Shown piece by piece: positions 1 to 10,800 of a DNA stretch of 64,000 nt (position 1 is the first letter of the stretch; the number at the start of each line of letters is the position of its first letter). The notes beneath the pieces were generated by a model. That model saw only the letters and a program-made list of their open reading frames with translations, ran no database searches and was not told where the DNA came from. The position numbers and the translations under genes are program-made. The DNA is from Sabellastarte sp. h YS-2021 (Eukaryota; Annelida; Polychaeta; Sabellida; Sabellidae), in NCBI GenBank assembly GCA_964017235.1, contig OZ024936.1:61803028-61867027 (forward strand), written 5' to 3'.

Positions 1-215
1 TTACAGATAAAAGACATCTACTCATTTTTGTAGCTATTACTCTGCCATCCAAAGAGCTACAGTTCTGCTACTTTACTATGTGGTAGATCACCCAAAAGTA
101 GGTGAATGACTTATTTAGAAGTGTTACATATATGGGCACTATATAAGTGCATTGTTTAATCTAAGCTTTATATCTATATATTGCCATATAAGGTAATTGT
201 GTTATTGATTCTTTT
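1..215. repeat. S2-type satellite fragment
   Basis: The stretch carries the words GTAGCTATTACTC, AGAGCTACAG and CCCAAAAGTAGGTGAATGA. These also occur in the satellite called S2 here (4778-5830, 26380-27080, 55480-57080 and 59235-61650). It forms the left flank of the Ty3 element. The exact border with the LTR cannot be fixed because no second LTR is present. Confidence 0.55.
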
Positions 216-219
216 TATG

Positions 220-720
220 TGTTATGCAGTACTGATCTATTTATAGACTGGGGAAATTCCTTTAATAACCTCAGTGATTATATTAGTAAATTTGTGGAAA
301 CCCAATTACCAGTAGTCTCTAGAACTTCCTTGGTGAATCTGGTAACAGGTCTTAAATTCAAGTTAGTTCTGTAACTGTCTAGAAGTTTCCATGCTTGTAT
401 ATAAGCAATGTACACCTGGCCACAGATGAACATAGTGTTCGCTGGCTATACAGGAGGCTAACTGTGTCTTAGACGGATCACAGGACAGATCACAGAACAG
501 ATTATTGGATACAGTGGACAAACTTTACTGCCAGTTATAGTGGCCAGATCAGATTGGTTTTACTATTGTATCATTGTATGTACTGTTGAGAGCATACCAG
601 TTGACTGTAATCTTTATTTTTAATTGTTAAATAAATTTGTTAAGTTAAACTTTTTGTCTTTTCCCATTACAACTTAAAGGCAACCGGTAATTGCTACCGC
701 GTTTGCCCATGGCCGTAACA
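220..720 (+). repeat. 5' LTR of Ty3/Gmr1-like element (left edge approximate)
   Basis: The region ends in CA at 719-720, seven bases before a tRNA-Pro-type primer binding site. It contains a TATA-like box (TATATAA, 398-404) and a polyadenylation signal AATAAA at 630-635, in the order expected for U3-R-U5. The left edge is a guess (a TG near 218-222), because the 3' LTR is lost. The LTR would drive transcription of the gag-pol remnant that follows. Confidence 0.6.
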
Positions 721-727
721 GAAAAAT

Positions 728-745
728 TGGGGGCTCGTCCGGGAT
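728..745 (+). other. Primer binding site, tRNA-Pro type
   Basis: The 18 bases TGGGGGCTCGTCCGGGAT begin with TGG, complementary to the tRNA CCA end. They equal the tRNA-Pro primer site known from murine-type gammaretroviruses. The site follows the presumed LTR end by seven bases and precedes gag, which fixes the orientation and the 5' end of the element. Confidence 0.9.
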
Positions 746-827
746 CCAACCATTTGATCCCACGATTCGGTTAACATTTTGAAAGTTCATTTGATTTGAT
801 AATTTGTTACAGTCAACAGTGCTCAAA

Positions 828-1960
828 ATGGCTAGTGTTAAAGAGTTTGTACAGTCACCATCTATGGAAGTTCTAGAAACTTTTAAAAAAGATATGTTAC
901 TGCAAATAGTACAAGAGTTACAGTTAGAGGTGAAAAGAACAACATGTAAACATGAACTAAAACGACTTATTGTTGAACAGTTAGTTAATGAAGATGTTTT
1001 ACCTGACAGCTGTTTAGAAGTGTATAAACCTCTACCAATGAACCTTCTGGGCAATTCAAGATAAGGCGATTAGAAATTGAAAGAGAGCTAAAACTTAGAG
1101 AATGTGAAGCTAGGGAAAGAGAGCTCAAAGCTCAAGCTCAACAAAGAAAAGAAGAGCTTGAAGCTCAACAGCGAAAAGAAGAGCTCGAAGCTCAACAAAG
1201 AAAAGAAGAGCTTGAAGCTCAACAGCAAAAAGAAGAGCTTGAAGATAAAGCTCAACAAAGAAAAGAAGAGCTTGAAGCTCAAAAATATGAAAATGAACTT
1301 GAGCTTAAACATGAAAGATAAATGAGAGCTTTTGAACTCAATGCCCGTAAAATTGCCCATGAAGAGTCCATTGCTACCAAATTTGATTTGGGTAAAAATG
1401 TGCGATTGGTACCACCTTTTAATGAGTCGGAAGTTGATAAATACCTTCAGCACTTTGAGAGAGTTGCTCAAAATTTGAGATGGCCCGCAGCCCAGTGGCC
1501 TTTATTACTGCAAAGTGTTTTGAAGGGGAAAGTCCAAGAAGCATATACAGCTTTGCAAATTTATGAATGTACGGACTATAATTGTGTGAAAAATATTATT
1601 TTGAAGGCATATGAATTGGTACCAGAAGTATACTGTCAAAAATTCAGAAATTATTGTAATGACTATACGCTGACTCACAAGTCCACTTTCAACAAGAATA
1701 GATTCTTTGGTTCCACCAAAAAGTCTTATCCTGAGATAGGAAAGAAATCTGAAAATGTAGCTCCAGAAAAGAGTTCAGATAAGGGTCAAACCTCAAATCA
1801 GACTATGAGTAAAGATAGGAAACCCAGATCCTTTGCTCCTGTATGCCATTATTGTAAGAAACCTGGGCATGTTTTGTCTGACTGTTGGCTCTTAAAGAAA
1901 GGGACAGAAAAGGAGGCAATGTCCAACGCCTTTTTGTCTAGCAAGTTCAAATCCCAATAG
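828..1960 (+). pseudogene. Broken gag of Gmr1-like Ty3 element
   Basis: Gag would package element RNA. The likely start is ATG at 828 (MASVKEFVQSPSMEVLE). A first helical block runs to about 1045. The frame then shifts, and a highly charged coiled-coil region with 9-residue repeats of the type QQRKEELEA fills about 1080-1315. An in-frame TAA at 1319-1321 follows, after which reading continues in the same frame from 1322. Near the C-terminus, 'CHYCKKPGHVLSDC' is a CCHC zinc knuckle (C-X2-C-X4-H-X4-C), typical of retroelement nucleocapsid. The stop at 1958-1960 leads into pol in another frame. At least one frameshift and one nonsense codon make this copy non-functional. The family call rests on the downstream pol. 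Confidence 0.75.
1126..1290 (+). repeat. 27-bp tandem repeats inside gag
   Basis: About five to six copies of a 27-base unit based on GAAGAGCTTGAAGCTCAACA, one with a short internal change, encode a Glu/Lys/Gln-rich helix with a 9-residue period. The repeat keeps reading frame, so it is likely coding in origin and grew by slippage. Confidence 0.8.
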
Positions 1961-3600
1961 AGCAGAATCTAGTATTGGTTTAGACAAGTGTGAGATCATT
2001 AGGGAAGAGTTCAAACCTTTTGCATCTGAGGGTTTTTTATCCTTAGAAGGTAGTTCCAGTCAGGTTCCCATTAAAATATTGAGAGAAACTGGGGCTACTC
2101 AGTCTTTACGTTTAGAAGGTGTATTGCCATTGAGTGTCAGCACTTCTACTGGTGAGAGTGTTATTGCTCAAGGTATTGAAGGAGGCTGTGTGAACGTTCC
2201 CTTACATAAGGTCAATTTAGTATCAGACTTAGTTACTGGTTCTGTTGTTGTGGGTATCAGGCCCACTTTGCTGATTAAAGAGGTATCTTTGTTATTGGGA
2301 AATGATCTAGCAGGTGGAAAGGTGGTTGCTGATCCTAAGGTTACTTCTAAGCCGATCACTTTGATTAGCACTGAGAAATTAGAAGAGGTTATTCCTGGTA
2401 TTTTTCCCTCTTGTGCTGTGACCCGAGCTATGGCTAAAAAAGCCCAAGAAGAACAAAAAGATTGTAAACAATCTACAGATGTCTTAGTTGATTTGTCTGA
2501 CACATTCCTGAACAACTATGACCATGATGTGCAAAATCATAGTAATACTAATCCCAAGGCTAGGGTAGATTCTGAAAAACAAGACTTAATTGATTGTCAA
2601 GATGTATCACTTTCAAAATCAAAATTGATTTCAGAGCAGGAAAATGACCCTCAACTAGCTCCTTTATTCAAATTGGTCTTGCCATCAGTAGAGCTAGATA
2701 AGGTCCCTGTAGGCTATTATGTCAGAAATGGTGTACCTATGCGAAAGTGGAGGCCACCAAATGTCCCTGCATCTGAGGAATGGTCAGTAGTACACCAGAT
2801 TGTTGTGCCAAAAGTGTACCAAAGTGAGATACTGAGATTGGCTCATGAGTCTTCAATGGGTGGCCATTTAGGCATCAATAAAACCTACAGCAAGATAAGC
2901 AAACATTTCTATTGGCCTCAAATTCGGCACAGTGTGGCAGGATTTTGCATGACTTGTCACATTTGTCAAATGGTAGGGATACCAAACCAAAATATTCCTG
3001 TAGCTCCTCTCAAACCCATTCCAGCAATTGAGGAACCATTTAGCAAAGTGATAATTGATTGTGTAGGCCCCTTGCCAAAAACTAAATCCAGAAACCAATA
3101 CCTTTTGACCACTATGTGTGCCTCAACCAGATTCCCAGAAGCCATACCTTTAACCAACATAACAGCACCAAAAATCTCAAAGGCCTTAGTCAATTTTTTT
3201 TACTTTAGTTGGCTTACCAAAAGAGATCCAGTCAGATCAAGGGTTGAATTTTATGTCAGGACTATTTCAACAGGTCATATTTCAACTAGGTGCCAAACAG
3301 ATCAAATCTAGTGCTTATCACCCAGAATCACACGGTACACTTGAAAGGTTTCATTCTACTTTGAAGAATATGATTAGGACATATTGTCTAGACAATGAAA
3401 AAGACTGGGATGAAGGTATCAGCTTATTATTGTTTGCAGTTAGGGAGTCAGTTCAAGAGTCCTTAGGCTTTAGTCCCTTTGAGTTGGTCATTGGTCATTC
3501 AGTCCGTGGTCCTCTCAAGCTGTTAAAAGAAAACTGGTTGTCTGAAAACACTGAGAGCCTAAATCTACTAGATTATGTCTGAAAGTTTAGAAATAAGTTG
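1959..3600 (+). pseudogene. Broken pol, part 1: protease and integrase (Gmr1-like)
   Basis: The pol frame is open from at least 1959, so no separate start codon is implied. A retropepsin-like domain covers about 2040-2340. Its active-site triplet reads Glu-Thr-Gly instead of Asp-Thr-Gly, and 'LLGNDLAGGKV' follows near its end. The integrase comes next: an HHCC zinc-binding domain (HESSMGGH ... CMTCHIC) at about 2840-2970, then the catalytic core with the first Asp in 'VIIDCVGPLPK' (about 3050). A frameshift lies at about 3200-3244, and the core continues to 'GTLERFHSTLK' with the catalytic Glu. A TGA at 3580-3582 breaks it again. The integrase precedes reverse transcriptase, the reverse of standard Ty3/gypsy order, which is the hallmark of Gmr1-like elements. 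The changed protease residue and the frame breaks mark it as dead. Confidence 0.85.
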
Positions 3601-4778
3601 AAAAAGGCTTGTGAGCTAGCGCAACAAAATTTGCAAAAATTCTCAGTCAAAAATGAAGGTGCTTTATGATAGGAAATCACAAAACCGTGTTTTCAAACCA
3701 GGTGAAAAGGTTTTGGTGTTATTGCCTGTCCAGGGGAATACATTACAGGCCAGGTATTATGGGCTTTACAAGGTGTTAAGAAGAATAGGTGATCTGGACT
3801 ACATCATTGAGACCTCTGACTGAAAAAAGTCAACCCAACTGTCATGGTAAAACCATACTTTGAAAGGGGTGTGAAAAAGCCTGTCATGGTTACTGACTGT
3901 AATGTAGAAAATGACAGTAATCATGAGTATGAAACATGGGGTGACACTCCTGATCTTGTTGTTGAATGTAAAATTAGGTTGAGTAATTCAGAGATTCTTG
4001 ATGATTTGGAAACGAAACTGAGTCATGTACCACCAGATAAGAGGGTCCCACTTATTGAACTGCTCTTAAAGTATAAGTCAGTGTTTTCAAATACCCCTAA
4101 TAGGACCAATGTACTCATGCATGATGTCGATGTCGGAGAAGCCCGTCTGATCAAACAGCATCCGTATCGGGTAAACCCTATCAAACTTGAAAAAGTAAGG
4201 CAGGAAGTGGAATACATGCTGGAAAAAGATATAATTGAACCAAGTCAAAGTAGTCGGGCATCTCCTTGTGTTTTGGTCCCAAAACCAGATGGTTCAATCA
4301 GATATTGCACTGACTACAGAAAAGTCAATGTTTTGAGTAAAACGGATTCATTCCCTATCCCAAGGATGGAAGACTGTATTGATCAGATTAGCAATGCCAA
4401 ATACATCACAAAGTGTGATTTACTGAAAGGATATTGGTGTGTACCTGTTACTGAGCGGGCTAACGAAATATCAGCCTTCGTGACCCCTGATGGTCTATAT
4501 CAGTACAAGGTAATATTTGGCATGAAAAATTCTCAAGCCACTTTTCAAAGACTAATAAATATATATTTAAAAGACTTCTTGAGTGTCTTGAAAGTGTTGA
4601 GGTGTATGTGGATGATATTGTCATCTTCAGTGATACTTGGGAAGAACATTTAAAAAGGCATGAGCAAGTTTTGTTTCGGCTCAAAGAGGTAAACCTCACT
4701 GTAAATTTGTCACAGTGACTTTGTAAAAGCAAAGGTTATTTATTTAGGGCATGTAGTAAGTCATGGAGTTGTGACACC
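3600..4778 (+). pseudogene. Broken pol, part 2: integrase tail and truncated reverse transcriptase
   Basis: The region 3655-3840 holds a decayed integrase C-terminal (GPY/F-like) segment, split over frames. From 3844 the frame reads a Ty3-type reverse transcriptase: 'HPYRVNPIKLEKV', 'SPCVLVPKPDGSIRYCTDY', the first catalytic Asp in 'ITKCDLLKGYW' and 'FGMKNSQATFQRLI'. A frameshift at about 4580-4600 puts the YVDD box (about 4602-4613) in another frame. Similarity ends near 4778 at a word equivalent to 'YLGHVVSHG', where S2 satellite begins abruptly. RNase H and the 3' LTR are absent. The element is therefore truncated at its 3' side and carries several frame breaks. Confidence 0.85.
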
Positions 4779-5990
4779 AATGTACCATCTTATAGCTAAG
4801 GACAAAGTAGGTGAACAATACATTTTAGGAAAATACTGTAACTACAATCGTTTTGGAGTAATAATGGATTTACTCAACAGTAAGAATTTCAAAGTAGCTA
4901 TGACTCAGCTATCCAATGTGCAACAGGTTTGAAACTTTATTATGTGATAGCTTATCAAAAACTAGATGAACAACATATTTAAAAAGATTTGCCTAACTTT
5001 AATACTTTTGAAGATATTTCATATTTACTTCTGTCATTATTTTGCTACAAATATGAAAATAGCTATTACTCACTTATGGCATGCAACGGAACCCAACACT
5101 ATATGCCATCTTATAGTTAAGGACAAAGTAGCTGAACAACATATTTTAGGAAAATACTTTAACTGCAATAGGAGTTACAATAGATTTACTCAACAGTAAA
5201 AAATTCAAAGTAGCTATTACTCAGCTATCCAATGTGCAACAGGTCAAAAACTTTACCATGTGACAGCTTATGAAAAACTAGATGGATAACATATTTGGAA
5301 AGATTTGCCAAACTTTAATACTTTTGAAGATATTTGACATTTACTGTCATTATTTTGCTACAAATATGAAAATAGCTATTACTCATTTATGGGATGCAAT
5401 GGAACCCAAAACTGTATGTCATGTGATAGTTAAGGACAAAGTAGCTGAACAACGTATTTTAGGAAAATACTGTAACTGCAATAGTTTAGGAGTTAAAATG
5501 AATTTTCTCAACAGTAACAATGTCAAAGTAGCTACTACTCAGCTATCCAATGTGTAACAGGTCTAAAACTTTACCATGTGATAGCTTGTCAAAAACTAGA
5601 TAAATAACATGCTGAAAAGATTACCTAACTTTAATACTTTTGAAGACATTTGACATTTTCTTCTGTCATTTTTGCTACAAATACCAAAATAGCTAGTACT
5701 CACTTATGGCATGCAATGGAACCCCAAACTATGTACCACCTTATAGCTAAGGACAAAGTAGCTGAACAACATATTTAAATAAAAAGCTCTAGCTGCAATG
5801 GTTTTTGAGTTATGAGTCCTTTACTCAAAGTAGTAAATATTGCTACTACTCACTTACCTTTAGGCCTATGTCCACAACCAAGAAAATTTTCGAGGGCATG
5901 AAAATTCATGGGGACTACTAATTTTTAAAAAAATCTGTAGCTGTAGCAGTTTTGGAGAAATCTGTGTGACACACTAATGCATGCACACAC
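4778..5990. repeat. S2 satellite, ~317-bp period, four copies
   Basis: The word GACAAAGTAG recurs at about 4801, 5122, 5435 and 5752, spaced 321, 313 and 317 bases. Each unit holds two related halves with AGTAGCTATTACTCAGCTATCC and AATAGCTATTACTCACTTATGG type words, so the unit looks like a dimer of about 158 bases. The last copy decays into a tail rich in CACGCACGC. Open reading frames at 4966-5199 and 5282-5557 are copies of the same repeat, not genes. Confidence 0.85.
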
Positions 5991-6019
5991 AGACGCACGC
6001 ATACAGGTTTATGGTGTAG

Positions 6020-6690
6020 ACCGAGGACGCTGGTTTTTTACTATCCAACCGAGGACATCTTTATTTTTGTGTTTAAACATCAGATTTTGATTGATATGCA
6101 TAAAATAAATTATTTTATATCATCCCATGTATTTAAATCTGAGAAAAAGTTATTTTCTAGAAGATGGTTTTTTACAAGACAACTGAGGACACACTTAGTT
6201 GTATGTTTACTATCCAACTGAGGACCATAAGTATGTAGGAATTAATGCATATGACTGAGGACGCACATTTCAAAAATGATCTGTCAAACTGAGGACACAC
6301 TTAGTTGTACTCTTACCAGCAACCTGAGGACGCACAGGTAGAGGACTTAACACACATGATAGAGGACACACACTTTATGTATGATCCGTCAAACTGAGGA
6401 CACACTAAGTCATATTTTTAATAGCAAACTGAGGACACACAAGTACAGGAATTAATACCCATGATAGAGGACACACGCTTTATACATGATCTGTCAGACT
6501 GAGGACACACTTAGTTATGTATTACAGCCAACTGAGGACACACAAGTATAGGAATTAATACATACAATAGAGGACACACATGTATTCTGCCAATCTGAGG
6601 ACACACTATATGGTACATTTGCCACCAAACTGAGGACACACATACATGAATTAATCTATATGACAGAGGACATACATTTGCAAGATGATC
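6020..6690. repeat. GAGGACACAC-type tandem repeats
   Basis: About 18 occurrences of (AC)TGAGGACACAC or AGAGGACACAC occur in imperfect units of roughly 115 bases, alternating 'AACTGAGGACACAC' and 'GATAGAGGACACAC'. A second, more decayed block of the same family is at 11515-11880. Confidence 0.7.
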
Positions 6691-6797
6691 TGTCAAACAA
6701 TCAATGATCTTAACAATATCAATGATTAAATTTACTTGATAAAATTTGTAGTTTATAACATATGCCACTGTTTATTTGAAATCAATTACAAAATATA

Positions 6798-8845
6798 CAA
6801 GGCCACTGCCGCAGCAGTTATCTCCCGCCTTAGAATCAGTAATAATAGAGAACTAAAGGAAATATAAGGCCTTTGTAGTAGGATAACCCCACTTGACATT
6901 GAAAAAGGGTCAAAGGTAAAACTCAGCAGTTGGAAAAGTCTCAGGCCATGACTTCCTTTAAGTTGATTTCACATTTGGAGCCCCTAGTAGCAATGATAAG
7001 GGAGATATAAGGCCTTTTTAATAGGATGATCCCATTTAACATTTAAACATCTGATATGATGGGCATTTTGTTTTCGAAACTAGGCCAAATTATTATCAGG
7101 CTAACTTTCCTAGCCTTATATCTTTTGTGCAAATTTGATCAACCTAGCTGTAATATTTCCATTTTTATAGCATCTTAATGATTTTGAAATAATTGGCTAT
7201 GGTGGCCATTTTGTTTTTCAAAATAAGGCCAAAATTTTTCTCAGACAGAATATTTGCAGGCCAGAGGCTGGTTTCACGAAGCCTCCTTTGTTTTTTCCTT
7301 CCTTAAAGTAAAGGAAGGGGGATTTCTAACCTTTGGCAAGGCTTCCCTTAAATCCTGTTTCACAAAGCCTCCTTTATTCCACCTTACCAAAGATTTTCCT
7401 TAAAACAAAGGAAGGGTGATTCCCTGTATAACCACACTGCTTGGAATTTCCCCTCCATTACATATATAACCTTCACACAATTTATTTTAAATGTTAAGAG
7501 AGTAAATTGCATTTTAGCATTTTAATTATTTTGAACTTGGTACATGAGGTACATTTTCATTTTCAGATACATTATGTGCATTTTTAGTTCTTTTGGGAGT
7601 TGTTTCCAAAACCTATAACCACACCAATGTTTTTCTTTCACTGTAAGTACATGTGTACTTGTGCACTTATTTTGTACCTAAATTACCTCATGGAGGCAAT
7701 GTCCTTATTGTAACACTGTTAAAGATCAGTAAAGTCAGTAAATCTATATTTTACTATATTTTAATAAATTTTGTAAAATGCTGATTGGTTGTGATTATAT
7801 TTTGCAAATTAATACAGTAGGGCACGTGACAATTTTTACCCAAAGTAAGGGAGGGGGCCTTTATGTTCAAGGAAACTCCATGAATATGTTTCTCACTTCA
7901 AAAGTTTGAACATCAATTTTTCAAGAATTAAACAACCAAATTGTATGAAATAAACAGCAAAACATTGTTTGTGGATGTAGGTTTGACAATAATGTTTCAA
8001 GTTCTATATATTTAGGTAGATTCACCTTAAAATGTTCATTAAAGTTAATAAACATTCCTTGAAGGACACTTCCTTAAATCTAAGGTAGGTCCTTAATTAG
8101 CTTCCTTGAAATTCACAGGAGTTTTTAAGGTCTTCTTTAAGGAAGGAGGCTTTGTGAAACTGAGATTTTTAAAGGAGGGAGAAAATCAAGGAAATCCTAG
8201 AATTTAAGGTGACCTTTATCTTAAGGAGGCTTCGTGAAACTGGCCCCAGGACTTTTCATGGTCTATCTTTACATTCATTCTAAAGCCATAGCACCAATAA
8301 AAAGGGAGAAATAAGGGCGTTTTAGTGTGATGACCCCATTTAACCTTGAAGCAGGGGTCAAAGGTCAAATTCAACACCTGGAAAAGATTCCCAGGCCATG
8401 ACTTCCTACAAGTTGTTTTCATATTCCGAACCTCTAGGAGCAATTTTAGGGGAGATATAAGGCCTTTTTAATAGGATAACCCCGTTTAACATAAAACATG
8501 CGATATGGCGGCCATTTTGTTTTTTGAACTAGGCTAAAATTACTATCAGGCTAGCTTTTCTAGCCATATAGCTTTTGTGCAAATTTGATGAAACTACCTG
8601 GAATATTTCAAGATTTAGAACACCTTTATGATTTTCAAACAATTCGCGATGGCAATTTTGAGGCTAAAATTTTGCACAGACAGGTTTTTATAGCCATAAA
8701 CATTCCCTGCAAATTTGGTGAAGATATCTTTATAAATGAATGAGATATTAAGGTTTATGCAAAAATGTGATGAACGGCGGACGGACTCACAGACACACTT
8801 ACGGAAGGCGTAATGTAATCTCTCCTCGGCCGCAGGCGGGAGATA
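6798..8845. mobile_element. Non-autonomous element with TCTCCCGCC ends (family F4, copy 1)
   Basis: The left end reads AAGGCCACTGCCGC, then TTATCTCCCGCC at 6818-6829. The right end has GGCGGGAGATAA at about 8834-8845, its exact reverse complement, as part of an imperfect hairpin (ATCTCTCC ... GCGGGAGAT). The same left end starts copies at 37451 and 59158. No protein is encoded. The interior has diverged duplications (GGCCTTTTTAATAGGATAACCCC at about 7010 and 8465) and a nested MITE. Confidence 0.7.
7266..8247. mobile_element. MITE with GTTTCACGAAGCCTCCTT inverted ends, nested in F4
   Basis: The left end GGTTTCACGAAGCCTCCTT (about 7270-7288) is matched by AAGGAGGCTTCGTGAAAC (8223-8240). An inner pair, GTTTCACAAAGCCTCCTT (about 7355) and AAGGAGGCTTTGTGAAAC (about 8144), repeats the motif with one change. 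The interior is rich in AAGGAAGG/CCTTCCTT words and has no ORF of note. No clear target duplication is seen. Confidence 0.7.
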
Positions 8846-9044
8846 AAAATAGTTTGGGATTTATCTTTACAAAACAGAGAGCACATAATTGTTAATTTAT
8901 CAGAGCAAATGGGAGAAACACATTTCAGGATCAGTAATATCAAATAGTCGATGCATAATTTCTGTATAATAATAAAATATCAAATAGAGATACATAATAA
9001 CAAGAGTGTCCACGCATTTTATTCAATGTACACCATCCAATAGA
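8846..9044. other. No recognisable feature
   Basis: AT-rich spacer between two repeat elements. It contains small duplications of ATCAAATAG and ATACATAATAA words. Confidence 0.5.
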
Positions 9045-10440
9045 CTAGAGATTGCATCTCGACTCAGTGTATCCCCGGACTGGACATGGTTGAAGCGTGA
9101 CATACAGAGTATTATGGTTGACATAAATATTCCAGTGGGGAGGGGACATAAGGGTTTATGGGAGCAACTTGTACTGACACTAAGTAAGCAATATGTTTCG
9201 AGATATAAGCACTTTTAAGTTTGGGTATCCTTGTTTGACCTTGAAGGAGGGGTCCAAGGTCAAATCTGACCACATAAAAAGATTGCCGGCCCATGATTTC
9301 CTGTAAGTTGGTTTGCCATCCCAAACCTCTAGGACCAATAATAAGCAAGTTATAAACACTTCTAACTTTGGCTATCCTTGTTTGACCTTGAATGAGGGGT
9401 CCGCGGTCAAATCTGAACACACCAAAAAATTCCCAGCCCATGATTTCCAATAGGTTGGTTTACCATCCCAAACCTCTAGGACCAATAATAAGCGAGTTAT
9501 AAGCACTTTTAACCTTGGCTATCCTCGTTTGACCTTGAAGGAGAGGCCCAAGGTCAAATCCGACCACACCACAAGATTCCCAGCCCATGATTTCCTATAG
9601 GTTGGTTTATCATCCCAAACCTCTAGGACCAATAATAAGCGAGTTATAAGCACTTTTAACTTTGGCTATCCTCGTTTGACCTTGAAGGAGGAGCCCAAGG
9701 TCAAATTTTACCACATCAGAAGTTTCCCAGCCCATGATTTCCTATATGTTGCTCTACCATCCCAATCCTCTAGGACCAATAATAAGCGAGTTATAAGCAG
9801 TTTTAAGTTTGGCTATCCTCGTTTGACCTTGAAGGAGGGGCCCAAGGTCAAATCCGACCACACCAGAAGATTCCCAACCCATGATTTCCTATATGTTGGT
9901 TTACCATCCCAAACCTCTAGGACCGATAATAAGCGAGTTATAAGCACTTTTAAGTTTTGCTATCCTCGTTTGACCTTGAAGGAGGGGTCCAAGGTCAGAT
10001 CTGACAACATCAGAAGATTCGCAGCACATGATTTCCTATAGGTTGGTTTCACATTGCAAACCTCTAGGACCAATAATAAGGGAGATATAGGCACTTGTAA
10101 AGTCCACTATGTGGGTTACTTCGGCACTCCATGGATAACCTTGAATTAAGAGCTTCAAGGTCAAATGTGTGCAAGGTTGCAGAGGACATGTATATCTGTT
10201 ATACATATCACCTATGAAGAGATTCAACCTTCTACCTATGAGAAACAGCCAGTAGAAAAATGTAGATTATTTTCAAAGAAATGCCCGCGGCGGCCATCTT
10301 GTTTTTCAGAATGAGGATATTGTCAGTCCCAGAGAAGCTTACCCCCTAATGAAGATATCCTGCAAATTTGAACCTAGCTGGTGTAGTTTTCCTATTAGAG
10401 CATTAACGCCGAAAATCTCTCTACGCGCGGGGGCGGAGGC
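9045..10440. repeat. 147-bp GACCTTGAA tandem array (S3) in a larger element
   Basis: GACCTTGAA recurs at 9237, 9384, 9531, 9678, 9825 and 9972: five intervals of 147 bases. A decayed seventh unit runs to about 10150. Each unit carries TTTGACCTTG, a spacer of about ten bases, then CAAGGTCAAA, a perfect 10-base inverted repeat. The left border has the words ACTAGAGATTGCATCTCGAC and CAGTGTATCCCCGGAC, which recur at about 15620 and, in part, near 24000. After the array comes a GCGGCCATCTTGTTTTTC segment that also follows the S3 array at 55305, so the block is a mobile module. Confidence 0.85.
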
Positions 10441-10800
10441 GTAGCGAACGCTAAACCAAAGTATCCACCGGATCCTCCAGATCACTCCCAAAACCTAATC
10501 ACTTGTTCCTTGTCCAATTTAGGACATTTCTTGAAAATTTCATCAAAATCCATCCATAACTTTTTGAGTTATCTGTCTTTAAAAATTACATTTCATGGAT
10601 GCAGAAGATTCAGACAGTGATCCGGATCACTACCAAAATTTAATCATTTCTTCCTTTTACCTTTTCAGACATATCCTTAAAATTTCATCAAAAGCCGTCC
10701 ATAAGTTTTTGAGTTATCTTGTTCACAAACAAACAAACAGAGAAACAAACACAGACAAACCCAGGCGAAAACATAACCTCCTTGGCGGAGGTAATCAGAA
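10441..10800. repeat. S4 (GATCC-type) repeats with right-end ACCTCC hairpin
   Basis: Two half-units of the S4 satellite (GATCCTCCAGATCACTCCC; GTGATCCGGATCACTACC) are followed by CAAACAAACAGA-type sequence and the hairpin ACCTCC-TTGGC-GGAGGT at 10776-10792. This resembles the right-end hairpins of families F1-F4. Confidence 0.65.

Larger units (their letters stand above)
220..4778 (+). mobile_element. Gmr1-like Ty3/gypsy retrotransposon, 3'-truncated
   Basis: The order is LTR, tRNA-Pro primer site, gag with zinc knuckle, protease, integrase, reverse transcriptase. The integrase-before-RT order together with Ty3-type RT sequence defines the Gmr1-like group, first described from deuterostomes. 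S2-type satellite flanks both sides. The right part of the element (RNase H, 3' LTR) was lost at the junction near 4778. Confidence 0.85.

Noticed and set aside
1088..1471. 127-codon minus-strand Phe/Leu/Ser-rich ORF
   Set aside because: Antisense of the Glu/Lys-rich Gag repeat; hydrophobicity is a by-product of complementing GAA/AAG codons.
3244..3582. Separate ORF starting at 3244
   Set aside because: Starts with TTG in mid-integrase; it is the continuation of pol after a frameshift, not a gene.
8755..8943. Minus-strand 62-codon ORF as a gene
   Set aside because: Lies across the right end of an F4 element and has no motif.
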